Positions 15,881-22,673 of a DNA stretch of 27,847 nucleotides are shown in pieces (the stretch's first letter is position 1; each line of letters starts with the position of its first letter). A model generated the notes under the pieces. It saw nothing but the letters and a program-made list of their open reading frames with translations. It searched no databases and was not told the origin of the DNA. The position numbers and the translations under genes are program-made. This stretch comes from an uncultured Austwickia sp. (GTDB taxonomy: Bacteria > Actinomycetota > Actinomycetes > Actinomycetales > Dermatophilaceae), in the NCBI GenBank assembly GCA_934678955.1, contig CAKUSI010000016.1:1-27847 (forward strand), given 5' to 3'.

Positions 15881-16687
15881 GTGGTGGACGCTCCGATCGG
15901 CATCTTCGACTCCGGCTACGGTGGCCTGACCGTGGCCCGCGCGGTGCTCGATCAGCTGCCCCACGAATCCATCGCCTACTTCGGTGACACCGCCCGCGCC
16001 CCCTACGGCCCGCGTCCTATCGCGCAAACCCGGCACTTCGCGTTGGAATGCCTGGACCGCCTCGTCGACCACGGCGTGAAGATCCTCGTGATCGCCTGCA
16101 ACACCGCGAGCGCGGCGGTGCTGCACGACGCGCGGGAGCGGTATGCGGTGCCCGTGGTCGAGGTGATCCGGCCGGCGGTGCGCCGGGCCGCGGCCGCGAC
16201 CCGCAACGACACGGTGGGCGTGATCTCGACCGTCGGGACCCACCAGAGCCGCGCCTACGTCGATTCGTTCGCGGCCGCTCCACACATCCGCGTCGTCAGC
16301 CAGCCCTGTCCGAAGTTCGTGGAGTTCGTCGAGGAGGGCGTGACGGGTGGCCCGGAGCTGCTGACGGTCGCCCACGAATACCTGGACCCGGTCGTGGCCG
16401 AGGGCGTCGACACGCTCATCCTCGGCTGCACCCACTACCCCCTTCTCACGGGTGTCATCAGCTATGTGGTCGGTGACCTCGTCACGCTCGTGTCGAGCGC
16501 GGAGGAGACCGCCAAGGACGTCTATCGCGTGCTCGCCGACCGCGGCGAGTTGCGGGGGGATCATCTGCCCGCGCCGGACCACGGCTTCACGACGACCGGC
16601 GATCCGGCGGAGTTCGCGCGCCTGGCCCGCCGGTTCCTCGGCCCCGAGGTGGCGGACGTCTTCGGCAACACGGCTCGGGCCTCGTGA
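15881..16687 (+). CDS. murI: Glutamate racemase
   Basis: A 268-residue cofactor-independent racemase making D-glutamate for peptidoglycan. It starts with [19 protein letters not shown], containing Asp10. The two catalytic cysteines are Cys73 in ACNTAS and Cys183 in GCTHYP. The length is typical. I chose GTG 15881 because it places the GIFDSG motif at the normal distance and has a -10-like box 7 nt upstream; GTG 15884 and ATG 15851 are in frame alternatives. It is followed 10 nt later by the MBL-fold gene, a common actinobacterial order (murI, MBL, rph, rdgB). Confidence 0.95.
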   Translation: MVDAPIGIFDSGYGGLTVARAVLDQLPHESIAYFGDTARAPYGPRPIAQTRHFALECLDRLVDHGVKILVIACNTASAAVLHDARERYAVPVVEVIRPAVRRAAAATRNDTVGVISTVGTHQSRAYVDSFAAAPHIRVVSQPCPKFVEFVEEGVTGGPELLTVAHEYLDPVVAEGVDTLILGCTHYPLLTGVISYVVGDLVTLVSSAEETAKDVYRVLADRGELRGDHLPAPDHGFTTTGDPAEFARLARRFLGPEVADVFGNTARAS

Positions 16688-16697
16688 GGGGGCGGGT

Positions 16698-17474
16698 ATG
16701 CGTCTGATTGCGATCGGCTGCTCCGGCTCGTTCCCGGGCCCCGGCTCCCCGGCCTCCTGCTACCTCGTGCAGGCCGAGCACGAGGGCCGGCTCTGGACCG
16801 TCGCGCTCGATCTCGGCAACGGCTCCATCGGACCGATGCACGGCGTGCTGGACCCCCGCGACCTGGACGCCGTCGTCCTGACCCACCTGCACCCGGACCA
16901 CTGCCTTGACCTGTGCGGGCTCTACGTGATGCGGACCTACCAGCCCGGTGGTCCGCGGATGGACCGGCTTCCCGTCTGGGGGCCGAGGGACGCGCCGGAG
17001 CGGCTCGGCCGCGCGTACGGGGTGAACGGGCCGGAGGACCTCTCGGACCGGTACGACTTCCGGGTCCTGTCCGGGGGCGAGACCTTTGCGTGCGGTCCGT
17101 TCACGATCACCCCGTACCTGATGAACCACCCCGTGGAGGCATACGGCCTGCGCGTCGAGGCCGACGGCGTCGTCCTCGCCTACACGGGGGACACCGACGA
17201 CTGCCCCCGCCTCCGGCAGTTGATCGCGGGCGTGGACCTGGCGCTGATGGATTGCGCGTTCGTGGACGGCAGGGACGCGGCGGTCGGCATCCACATGAGC
17301 GGCTCCCGCGCGGCACGCGCCGCGGTAAAGGCGGGCGGTGTCCGTCGGCTCGTGCTCACTCACATCCCGAGCTGGAACGATCCGGAGGTCTGTCGCGCCC
17401 AGGCGGCCGCGATCTGGCCGGGGGACGTCGAACTGTGCCGGCCGGGAGCCGTCTACGACCTACGGGCCACCTAG
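16698..17474 (+). CDS. MBL-fold metallo-hydrolase
   Basis: A 258-residue cytoplasmic protein of the metallo-beta-lactamase fold. The metal motif THLHPDH gives His63, His65, Asp67 and His68; later ligands are in MNHPVEAYG, TGDTDDC and the final LTHIPSW. It resembles the ribonuclease Z/cyclic-phosphodiesterase-like branch (start RLIAIGCSGSFPGPGSPASCYLV) found next to rph and rdgB in many actinobacteria. Its substrate is not certain; an RNA-processing role is a guess from the neighbours. The ATG at 16698 follows a GAGGGGGCGGG ribosome site. Its TAG stop lies inside the -10 box of the next gene. Confidence 0.9.
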   Translation: MRLIAIGCSGSFPGPGSPASCYLVQAEHEGRLWTVALDLGNGSIGPMHGVLDPRDLDAVVLTHLHPDHCLDLCGLYVMRTYQPGGPRMDRLPVWGPRDAPERLGRAYGVNGPEDLSDRYDFRVLSGGETFACGPFTITPYLMNHPVEAYGLRVEADGVVLAYTGDTDDCPRLRQLIAGVDLALMDCAFVDGRDAAVGIHMSGSRAARAAVKAGGVRRLVLTHIPSWNDPEVCRAQAAAIWPGDVELCRPGAVYDLRAT

Positions 17475-17477
17475 GGT
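17472..17477 (+). promoter_or_regulatory. Candidate -10 box for the PNPOx-like gene, overlapping the MBL stop
   Basis: TAGGGT begins with the TAG stop codon of the MBL gene and lies 6 nt before the ATG at 17484. This fits a leaderless internal promoter in an otherwise operon-like run. The same bases also include a GGGTGGGG stretch that could be read as a ribosome site, so the two explanations compete. Confidence 0.4.
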
Positions 17478-17483
17478 GGGGCC

Positions 17484-17831
17484 ATGAGCATTCCCGTCAA
17501 GCTGGAAGACCTCGGGCGCGTGCTGGAGGAGTACGAATCCGCCGTGCTCTGCACGATCTCGCCGGGACCCCAGGTCAAGGTGCACACGGTCGACCCGGTT
17601 CTTCGGGACGGGGTCCTGGTGTTGCCCATGCGGGGTCGGGGTTCTGCCCGCAACCTGGAGGCCAACGACCTGGCGACGATCGTATGGCAGCCCCACCAGC
17701 GACACGGCTACACGCTGATCGTCGACGGGCGCGGACGCGGCACGCCCGAGGGCGTCGAGGTGATTCCGGACCAGGCGATGCTGCACCGACCCGCCGCTTA
17801 CGCGGATGGCCCCGCGGCCACATACCCGTGA
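17484..17831 (+). CDS. Pyridoxamine 5'-phosphate oxidase-like flavin-binding protein
   Basis: A 115-residue protein with the split-barrel PNPOx-like pattern: LEEYESAVLCTISPGPQVKVHTVDPVL, then GSARNLEANDLATIVWQP, and YTLIVDGRGR. Members bind FMN or F420, but many lack known reactions. It is shorter than the usual 130-150 residues, and the C-terminus (LHRPAAYADGPAATYP) stops early compared with relatives as I recall them, so a truncation is possible. It sits between the MBL gene and rph, 9 nt after the former. Confidence 0.75.
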   Translation: MSIPVKLEDLGRVLEEYESAVLCTISPGPQVKVHTVDPVLRDGVLVLPMRGRGSARNLEANDLATIVWQPHQRHGYTLIVDGRGRGTPEGVEVIPDQAMLHRPAAYADGPAATYP

Positions 17832-17882
17832 GGTTTTGACCGGGTGACGGCAGGCGTGTCCGGCGTCGGCCCGGCCGCTCGA

Positions 17883-17888
17883 TAGTGT
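17883..17888 (+). promoter_or_regulatory. Candidate -10 box for leaderless rph
   Basis: TAGTGT lies 7 nt before the ATG at 17896. A GAGG immediately after it could also serve as a short ribosome site if transcription began further upstream. The arrangement matches the other leaderless candidates here. Confidence 0.45.
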
Positions 17889-17895
17889 GAGGTTC

Positions 17896-18648
17896 ATGCC
17901 CCGACACGACGGTCGTACCCCCGATCAGCTGCGCGACATCTCGATCACCCGATCCTGGCTGGACCACGCCGAAGGCAGTGTCCTGGTGGAGTTCGGGCGG
18001 ACCCGTGTCCTGTGCGCCGCGAGCTTCACGGAGGGCGTCCCGCGGTGGCGTCGAGGATCCGGGAAGGGGTGGGTCAGCGCCGAGTACGCGATGCTGCCCC
18101 GCTCCACGCACACCCGCAGCGACCGGGAGTCCGTGCGCGGCAAGATCGGCGGGCGCACCCACGAGATCTCCCGCCTGATCGGGCGGAGCCTTCGCGCGGT
18201 GGTGGACACCTCCGCGCTGGGGGAGAACACGATCCTGCTGGACTGCGACGTGCTCCAGGCCGACGGCGGGACCCGCACCGCGGCGATCACGGGCGCCTAC
18301 GTCGCGCTCGCCGACGCCATCGAGACGGGGCGGCGGGCCGGGGCGATCCGGCGCGCCGCGCAGGTGCTGACCGGCTCGGTGGCGGCCGTGAGCGTCGGTG
18401 TCGTGGGCGGCGAGCCCGTCCTGGATCTGGACTACGTGGAAGATGTCGACGCGGGCACGGACATGAACGTCGTGATGACCGGCGACGGCCGCTTCGTCGA
18501 GGTCCAGGGCACCGCCGAGGGGGAGCCGTTCGACCGGGCGCTGCTCGACGGGTTGCTCTCCCTGGCCGAGCGCGGTTGCGCCCGCCTGGCCGAGTTCCAG
18601 CGCGACGCCCTGGCGGCGGAACTTCCCCGCCTGGAGCCTGCGCGATGA
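17896..18648 (+). CDS. rph: Ribonuclease PH
   Basis: A 250-residue phosphorolytic 3' exonuclease that trims tRNA precursors. It starts [15 protein letters not shown], and contains [15 protein letters not shown], the arginine-rich ring loop ([29 protein letters not shown]), [23 protein letters not shown] with the phosphate and metal site, and [19 protein letters not shown]. The length matches the family. The ATG at 17896 gives the standard start; a GTG at 17887 would add three residues. The TGA overlaps the rdgB ATG by 4 nt. Confidence 0.96.
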   Translation: MPRHDGRTPDQLRDISITRSWLDHAEGSVLVEFGRTRVLCAASFTEGVPRWRRGSGKGWVSAEYAMLPRSTHTRSDRESVRGKIGGRTHEISRLIGRSLRAVVDTSALGENTILLDCDVLQADGGTRTAAITGAYVALADAIETGRRAGAIRRAAQVLTGSVAAVSVGVVGGEPVLDLDYVEDVDAGTDMNVVMTGDGRFVEVQGTAEGEPFDRALLDGLLSLAERGCARLAEFQRDALAAELPRLEPAR

Positions 18649-19301
18649 GCGACGCACCCCCCGCGACGCAGGCAGGTCCAGGGGGTCGCGCGGCCCGGCG
18701 GATCGTCCTGGCCACCCGCAACGCGGGCAAGATCGCCGAGCTGCGCGTCATCCTGGCGGACGTCTTGGCGGAGCTTCGACTGGAGCTCGTCGGCGTGGGC
18801 GACTTCCCCGACGTGGCCGACGTGGTGGAGACCGGGGTGACCTTCGCGGAGAACGCCCGGCTCAAGGCGACGACGGTCGCGGACGCGACGGGGCTTCCCG
18901 CGCTCGCCGACGACTCGGGCCTCGCCGTGGACGTGCTCGGCGGCGCCCCGGGGGTGTTCAGCGCCCGCTGGTCGGGTCGGCACGGGGACGACCGGGCCAA
19001 CCTCGACCTGCTCCTCGCCCAGCTCGCGGACGTCCCGGATCCGCATCGCGGCGCGGCGTTCGTCTGCGCTGCGTGCGTGGCCCTGCCAGGCGGGTTCACG
19101 ATCGTGCGGGAGGGTCGGTTCGAAGGCACCCTGACGCGCGAACCTCGCGGCAGCAACGGCTTCGGCTACGACCCGATCCTGCAGGTCGCCGGCGACACGC
19201 GCACCTCCGCGGAGTTGGCCCCGCAGGAGAAGCACGCGATCAGCCATCGGGGGCAGGCGTTCCGGGCGCTGGCGGCGGACTTGCGAGCGCTGGCCGGTTG
19301 A
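18645..19301 (+). CDS. rdgB: RdgB/HAM1 non-canonical purine NTP pyrophosphatase
   Basis: A 218-residue house-cleaning enzyme that hydrolyses dITP, ITP and XTP to monophosphates so that they are not built into nucleic acids. Signatures seen: [57 protein letters not shown] and the final [12 protein letters not shown]. The first 20 residues are a non-conserved alanine/glycine-rich tail. The ATG overlaps the rph stop as ATGA, so translation is probably coupled. Confidence 0.96.
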   Translation: MSDAPPATQAGPGGRAARRIVLATRNAGKIAELRVILADVLAELRLELVGVGDFPDVADVVETGVTFAENARLKATTVADATGLPALADDSGLAVDVLGGAPGVFSARWSGRHGDDRANLDLLLAQLADVPDPHRGAAFVCAACVALPGGFTIVREGRFEGTLTREPRGSNGFGYDPILQVAGDTRTSAELAPQEKHAISHRGQAFRALAADLRALAG

Positions 19302-19355
19302 GATCGTGGCCCGGGACCTGAACGGTCGTGGGGCCGGTGAACCGACTGAGGCCCG

Positions 19356-19802
19356 CTACGGTCGCGAGCCGGTCAGCGCGTCCGGGCGATGCCACCGAAC
19401 GTCTGCGAACCGACCGAAGTACTCGTCGTAGGAGACGACGTCCGCGCGGTGTTCGACGGCGATCGCTGCCAAGTGGGCGTCACTGACGAGGTTGCCCCCC
19501 GACCCGACCTGGGCCAGGAGCCTCTGGAGGACGGTGAGGTGTGCTCCGGTGGGTTCAAGGACGCGGGCGCCGGGAGCGTCGAGCCAGGACCTCACCTGAT
19601 CGACCGCCTCGTCCGTCGTCAGGGGTGTTGGAAAGATGCCCACCTTGGTGGAGATGCGGACGAACGCGGTGACAGCGAGCCACGTGAAGCCCACGGTGTC
19701 CGCGCCGCTGAGCGCAGAATCCAGCCATCGACGGGACGCCTCGTGGTGGGGGGTGTCCGCGTTGACGGCGTAGAGCAGCACGTTCGCGTCGACGGTTCTC
19801 AC
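19356..19802 (-). CDS. vapC: VapC-type PIN-domain toxin
   Basis: A 148-residue PIN-domain ribonuclease of the kind that cuts tRNA or rRNA. The start RTVDANVLLYAVNADTPHHEA carries Asp5; later acidic residues are Asp108 in LVSDAHLAAIA and Asp126 in SYDEYF. The middle acidic position, often in an ELRR-type helix, reads AFVRIST here, as in some other LLYAV-type PIN toxins. It overlaps the antitoxin gene by 4 nt and ends 54 nt from the convergent rdgB. The substrate is not predictable from sequence. Confidence 0.88.
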   Translation of the reverse strand: MRTVDANVLLYAVNADTPHHEASRRWLDSALSGADTVGFTWLAVTAFVRISTKVGIFPTPLTTDEAVDQVRSWLDAPGARVLEPTGAHLTVLQRLLAQVGSGGNLVSDAHLAAIAVEHRADVVSYDEYFGRFADVRWHRPDALTGSRP

Positions 19803-20053
19803 TGACCGTTGCGCATTCGGCGAAGCATCTCCTCATCCTCCAGTTCGCCGACGAGTTGGAGCGCACGGTCGAGGTTGACTGTCGGCACCCCGAGGCTTCG
19901 CACGGTCGTGCGGAACTCACGGGGGGCTACCGATCCGTCGGCCCCGGCTCGAATCGCGTCGTTGAGCGCCTGTTTGAAGGAGATGCCGCGCTGCTCCATG
20001 AGCCGACGCACCACCGACTCCGTGTCGGGATCGAGGGTCACGGTGGTTCGCAT
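19799..20053 (-). CDS. vapB: VapB-type ribbon-helix-helix antitoxin
   Basis: An 84-residue protein. Residues 1-40 match a ribbon-helix-helix DNA-binding domain (MRTTVTLDPDTESVVRRLMEQRGISFKQALNDAIRAG). The rest (FRTTVRSLGVPTVNLDRALQLVGELEDEEMLRRM) is the usual toxin-wrapping tail. It neutralises VapC and should bind its own promoter. The ATG at 20051-20053 lies 6 nt after a TATGCT box and has no ribosome site, so the mRNA is probably leaderless. Confidence 0.88.
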   Translation of the reverse strand: MRTTVTLDPDTESVVRRLMEQRGISFKQALNDAIRAGADGSVAPREFRTTVRSLGVPTVNLDRALQLVGELEDEEMLRRMRNGQ

Positions 20054-20059
20054 CGTGAC

Positions 20060-20106
20060 AGCATAGCATCACTCAACGTGATGCCTGATGTCAGATGCGT
20101 GATGCC
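20060..20106 (-). promoter_or_regulatory. vapBC promoter with palindromic operator
   Basis: On the minus strand TATGCT (20060-20065) is 6 nt before the vapB ATG. Directly next to it is a perfect 7-bp inverted repeat, GCATCAC (20066-20072) and GTGATGC (20078-20084), with a 5-nt centre. The right half-site recurs in direct orientation at 20099-20105, 21 bp away, or two helical turns. This fits an operator for cooperative ribbon-helix-helix dimers. Confidence 0.65.
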
Positions 20107-20137
20107 GTGGGCGATGTTGTCCGTGGCTGATGCGTGA

Positions 20138-20512
20138 TCAGCGTCGCGGATGGACGGCGAGCGCTGCCTCGTTCGCGGCCCGGACGAGAGTCACGAGTCC
20201 GGCCACCGTCACGATCACCGGGCACAGGGCGAGCGCCCACGCCGGCACGGTCTGTCCGATCCACGCCAGGACCAATGCCGCGACGACCAGCACGAGGCAG
20301 ATCACCGAGATGCCGATGGCCCGGGGGAGTGCCGCTCGGTGGCCGGCCTCCCACGCCTCGTGGCTCGCGACGGTCGCCGGCGTGCGCAGCCCCATGGTCG
20401 GGTTGGCGGTCATGCGGCCGGTGGCACCGGCCCAGGTCGTGCCCAGGACGGAACCGACCATGATCACGTCCACCACGACCAGGAAGACCACAAACCCGAA
20501 TCCGTCCGACAC
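20138..20512 (-). CDS. SdpI-like membrane protein
   Basis: A 124-residue protein with three probable membrane segments: about 5-28, 65-87 and 90-112. Between the first two is GLRTPATVASHEAWEAGHRAA, matching the SdpI-family motif (GIRT.WT..S...W...HR). In Bacillus, SdpI gives immunity to the toxin SdpC and signals its presence; most actinobacterial members have no known role. The GTG at 20510-20512 follows a TAGCAT box by 6 nt, so it is likely leaderless. It lies between vapBC and the MarR gene and all share one strand. Confidence 0.8.
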   Translation of the reverse strand: MSDGFGFVVFLVVVDVIMVGSVLGTTWAGATGRMTANPTMGLRTPATVASHEAWEAGHRAALPRAIGISVICLVLVVAALVLAWIGQTVPAWALALCPVIVTVAGLVTLVRAANEAALAVHPRR

Positions 20513-20518
20513 GCCTCG

Positions 20519-20524
20519 ATGCTA
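20519..20524 (-). promoter_or_regulatory. Candidate -10 box for leaderless SdpI-like gene
   Basis: On the minus strand TAGCAT is followed by 6 nt and the GTG start at 20512. No ribosome site precedes the GTG. The match and spacing equal those of vapB and marR nearby. Confidence 0.5.
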
Positions 20525-20600
20525 CGTTGCGCGCCGGTCGAAGCATGCGCGCAGGCTCGGTGTCTCGCAGTTCGGCGTGGCGGTGGTCAGACGCCGCCCG

Positions 20601-21476
20601 CTAGCGAGTGAGCCGACGCGCGAGGCGCACCGCCCCGCCCAGCAGCATGGGCATGACCGCCTCGGGGTCGTCGACCACGTCGAACTCGATGACGTCGCCC
20701 TCGTGGGCGTCGAAGTGCGCGGCGATGCTGTGGTAGGCACCGAGCCGCAGCTGTACGACGTGGCGGCCGAGGGGGACCTCGAAGTCGTTGACAGGGTCGG
20801 AGAGTTGGCCGATGCGGTCCCGGCCGAGGAAGACGATCCGTTCGGGAGCCCCGTGGCCCCGGTGAATACGCAGGGTGGCAGACATGGTGGGTTTCCTCTC
20901 TGGGGAGGCGGTGCCCCCGTTCGGAGCGCACCAGCCGAGAAGGAGAGCTTCGTGGTGACCCTCGCCCGCGGCGCGGGCGAAGAGGCGCAGGCCGCCGGCG
21001 GCGGCCGCGCGCTCGGACGGCGACATCCGGGAGAGGGCGGCCGTGATCTCGCGGCGGCGACGCCGCGTGACCTCGCGCACCACGCCTTCTCCCGCGGGTG
21101 TCAACGTCAGCGCCGACTCGCGTCCGTCGCCCGTGGCGCGGCGGCGCGAGAGCAGCCCGTCCCGCTGCAGGCGGGAGGCGAGCCGGGTGACCCCGGAGGG
21201 CTGCATGGCGAGAGCTCTTGCGAGGTCGCTCGGCCGCAGCGTGCCCGCGCCGGCGATGAGTGCGAGCGCGCGATATTGCGGCAGGGTGACGGACTCGAGC
21301 GCGTCGGACATCGACCGTGCCGCGATGCCCATGAGGGCGCCCGTGGCGTCGAGGACGGCGTCGATCTCAGCGCTGTCCACGCGATCGGCATCGGTGGCGG
21401 ACTCGTGCGGTGTGGACCGGGCGACCGAGGGGGTCGCGTTCCGGTCGACGTCGTGGTCGAGCGGAAGCTTCGCCAT
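20601..21476 (-). CDS. MarR family regulator fused to a small beta-rich domain
   Basis: A 291-residue open frame. Residues about 35-180 form a MarR winged helix: LPQYRALALIAGAGTLRPSDLARALAMQPSGVTRLASRLQRDGLLSRR, then the wing TGDGRESALTLTPAG and a dimerisation helix. From residue 198 the frame continues as a 94-residue domain (RIVFLGRDRIGQLSDP..FEVPLGRHVVQLRLG) that resembles small beta-sandwich proteins usually encoded alone. That domain starts at an ATG (20883-20885) preceded by AGAGAGG, so it may also be made separately. No stop codon separates the parts. The ATG at 21476 follows a TAGGGT box by 6 nt, with a palindrome over it. Ligand and targets are unknown. Confidence 0.82.
   Translation of the reverse strand: MAKLPLDHDVDRNATPSVARSTPHESATDADRVDSAEIDAVLDATGALMGIAARSMSDALESVTLPQYRALALIAGAGTLRPSDLARALAMQPSGVTRLASRLQRDGLLSRRRATGDGRESALTLTPAGEGVVREVTRRRRREITAALSRMSPSERAAAAGGLRLFARAAGEGHHEALLLGWCAPNGGTASPERKPTMSATLRIHRGHGAPERIVFLGRDRIGQLSDPVNDFEVPLGRHVVQLRLGAYHSIAAHFDAHEGDVIEFDVVDDPEAVMPMLLGGAVRLARRLTR
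20883..20898 (-). promoter_or_regulatory. Internal Shine-Dalgarno and ATG at the MarR fusion boundary
   Basis: On the minus strand AGAGAGG lies 8 nt before an in-frame ATG (20885-20883). Translation from here would give a 94-residue protein equal to the C-terminal domain alone. Its position at the exact domain boundary suggests a real start, either a relic of gene fusion or a second product. Confidence 0.55.
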
Positions 21477-21482
21477 TTAGCA

Positions 21483-21506
21483 ACCCTACGACAACTATTG
21501 TCCTAG
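21483..21506 (-). promoter_or_regulatory. marR promoter with MarR-type operator
   Basis: TAGGGT (minus strand, 21483-21488) is 6 nt before the marR ATG. Overlapping it, 21486-21506 is a 21-bp palindrome: CTA-n-GACAA-CTA-TTGTC-n-TAG, with perfect arms apart from one base pair. This form is typical of MarR-family sites, and its position over the -10 box predicts autorepression. The palindrome also contains the TAG stop codon of the upstream lipoprotein gene. Confidence 0.7.
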
Positions 21507-22673
21507 AGCAATGGTTTTGATCTTCAGAGTGATGCTGGTCGGTGGCCCCGCGCTCGAGAAGTCCGGTTCCGTGCAGTAGGCGACGTCGTGGCCGCGCGCC
21601 GTGATGCGGCAGGGGACGTGCAAGAACTCCCCGTCGGCGCTCACTGCCACGGGCGTCCCCAGCGATCCGTCGCCGGCCACAGGGACGGATCGGAAGTGCG
21701 CGTCCCCGTCGAAGTAGGAGACCACGTCGGTCCCCGGGGCGGTGTTGGAGGCGCCCGGCGCGTCCAGATGGGTCGGGCCGGAGGCGAACGGCTTCCCGGT
21801 CCCCCCCAGCCGCGCGATCCCGAGCCCCTTCGATGGCCCGGCGGCCGCCTCCTCCCAGGAGGCCAGCCCCGTCCCCGAGACGCGGAAGCTCCGGCTCGAC
21901 CCGCCGGTGTCGAGCCGGGCAGGCGTGCCGCCGTCCCACGGCACATGCCACGTCGCCTGCGTGCCCGCGCTCGGGTCGATCACCGTGTAATAGGCCCCGT
22001 CCGGTGCGGCGGCCACGTCCGTGATGCGCGGCAGGCCGCTCGCCAGCCGCCGGGAACTGCCCGTGGAGGTGTCGTACGCATGCAGGCTGAGTCCGGCCGC
22101 GCCGTCGGTGCCTCCGCCGCTGGTCCAGAGGAGACGTCCCGCGCCGGCAGCCAGCGTCGGGATGGTGCTCGGCGTCGGGCTGTCGGCCAGCGTGTGCGTC
22201 GAGGAGTCGGCGAGGCGATGGGCCATGACCTTCCACCGCATGGCGCCACCGTCGGTCGACGGTGTGCGCTCGAGGTCCTCCCAGAGCACCCAGCCGCCGT
22301 CGGCGCGCACCAGGTCGGTCTGCCCCGCGGGCCAGCTGCTCCCGGCGATGCGACGAGTGCTCCGACTCGCCAGGTCTGCCACCTCCACCCCGTTGGGGCG
22401 CACGACCTGGCCGCCGCCAGCGGGCACGACCGCGTAGGCCACGAACCCGTCCCCGAGCGCCAGTTGGGTGAGCGCTTGGGCAGGCACCTCGACCTCCGCG
22501 CGGGAAGAGACCGTCGCGCTCGCCGCACCGGGTGAGGGCGTGGTGTGGTCGGATCGTGGGGTGGCGCCCTCGTCGCTGGTCGCGGGCTGCCCGGTGCAGG
22601 CAGCGCACGCGAGGACAGCGGCGGCCAGCCCGAGCGCGCGGGCCGGCCGCCGGTCGTGACGTCGGTCAGCCAA
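21495..22673 (-). CDS. Putative secreted lipoprotein with propeller-like repeats
   Basis: A 392-residue protein of unknown function. The N-terminus is basic, followed by a hydrophobic stretch (LGLAAAVLACAAC) that looks like a signal peptide; cysteines at its end could be lipidated, although the lipobox is imperfect. The rest has repeating blocks (VAYAVVPAGG, WVLWEDLE, LLWTSGG, GAYYTVIDP, LASWEEAA, VVSYFDGD) like the blades of a TolB-type beta-propeller. The TTG at 22671-22673 is the only plausible start, overlapping the stop of the C39 gene by 8 nt, so translation is probably coupled. The last codon overlaps the marR operator. Confidence 0.7.
   Translation of the reverse strand: MADRRHDRRPARALGLAAAVLACAACTGQPATSDEGATPRSDHTTPSPGAASATVSSRAEVEVPAQALTQLALGDGFVAYAVVPAGGGQVVRPNGVEVADLASRSTRRIAGSSWPAGQTDLVRADGGWVLWEDLERTPSTDGGAMRWKVMAHRLADSSTHTLADSPTPSTIPTLAAGAGRLLWTSGGGTDGAAGLSLHAYDTSTGSSRRLASGLPRITDVAAAPDGAYYTVIDPSAGTQATWHVPWDGGTPARLDTGGSSRSFRVSGTGLASWEEAAAGPSKGLGIARLGGTGKPFASGPTHLDAPGASNTAPGTDVVSYFDGDAHFRSVPVAGDGSLGTPVAVSADGEFLHVPCRITARGHDVAYCTEPDFSSAGPPTSITLKIKTIALGQ

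Noticed and set aside
20118..20141. GCTGA/TCAGC inverted repeat near the end of the SdpI-like gene as a terminator.
   Set aside because: Only a 5-bp stem with a 7-nt loop; too weak to call.
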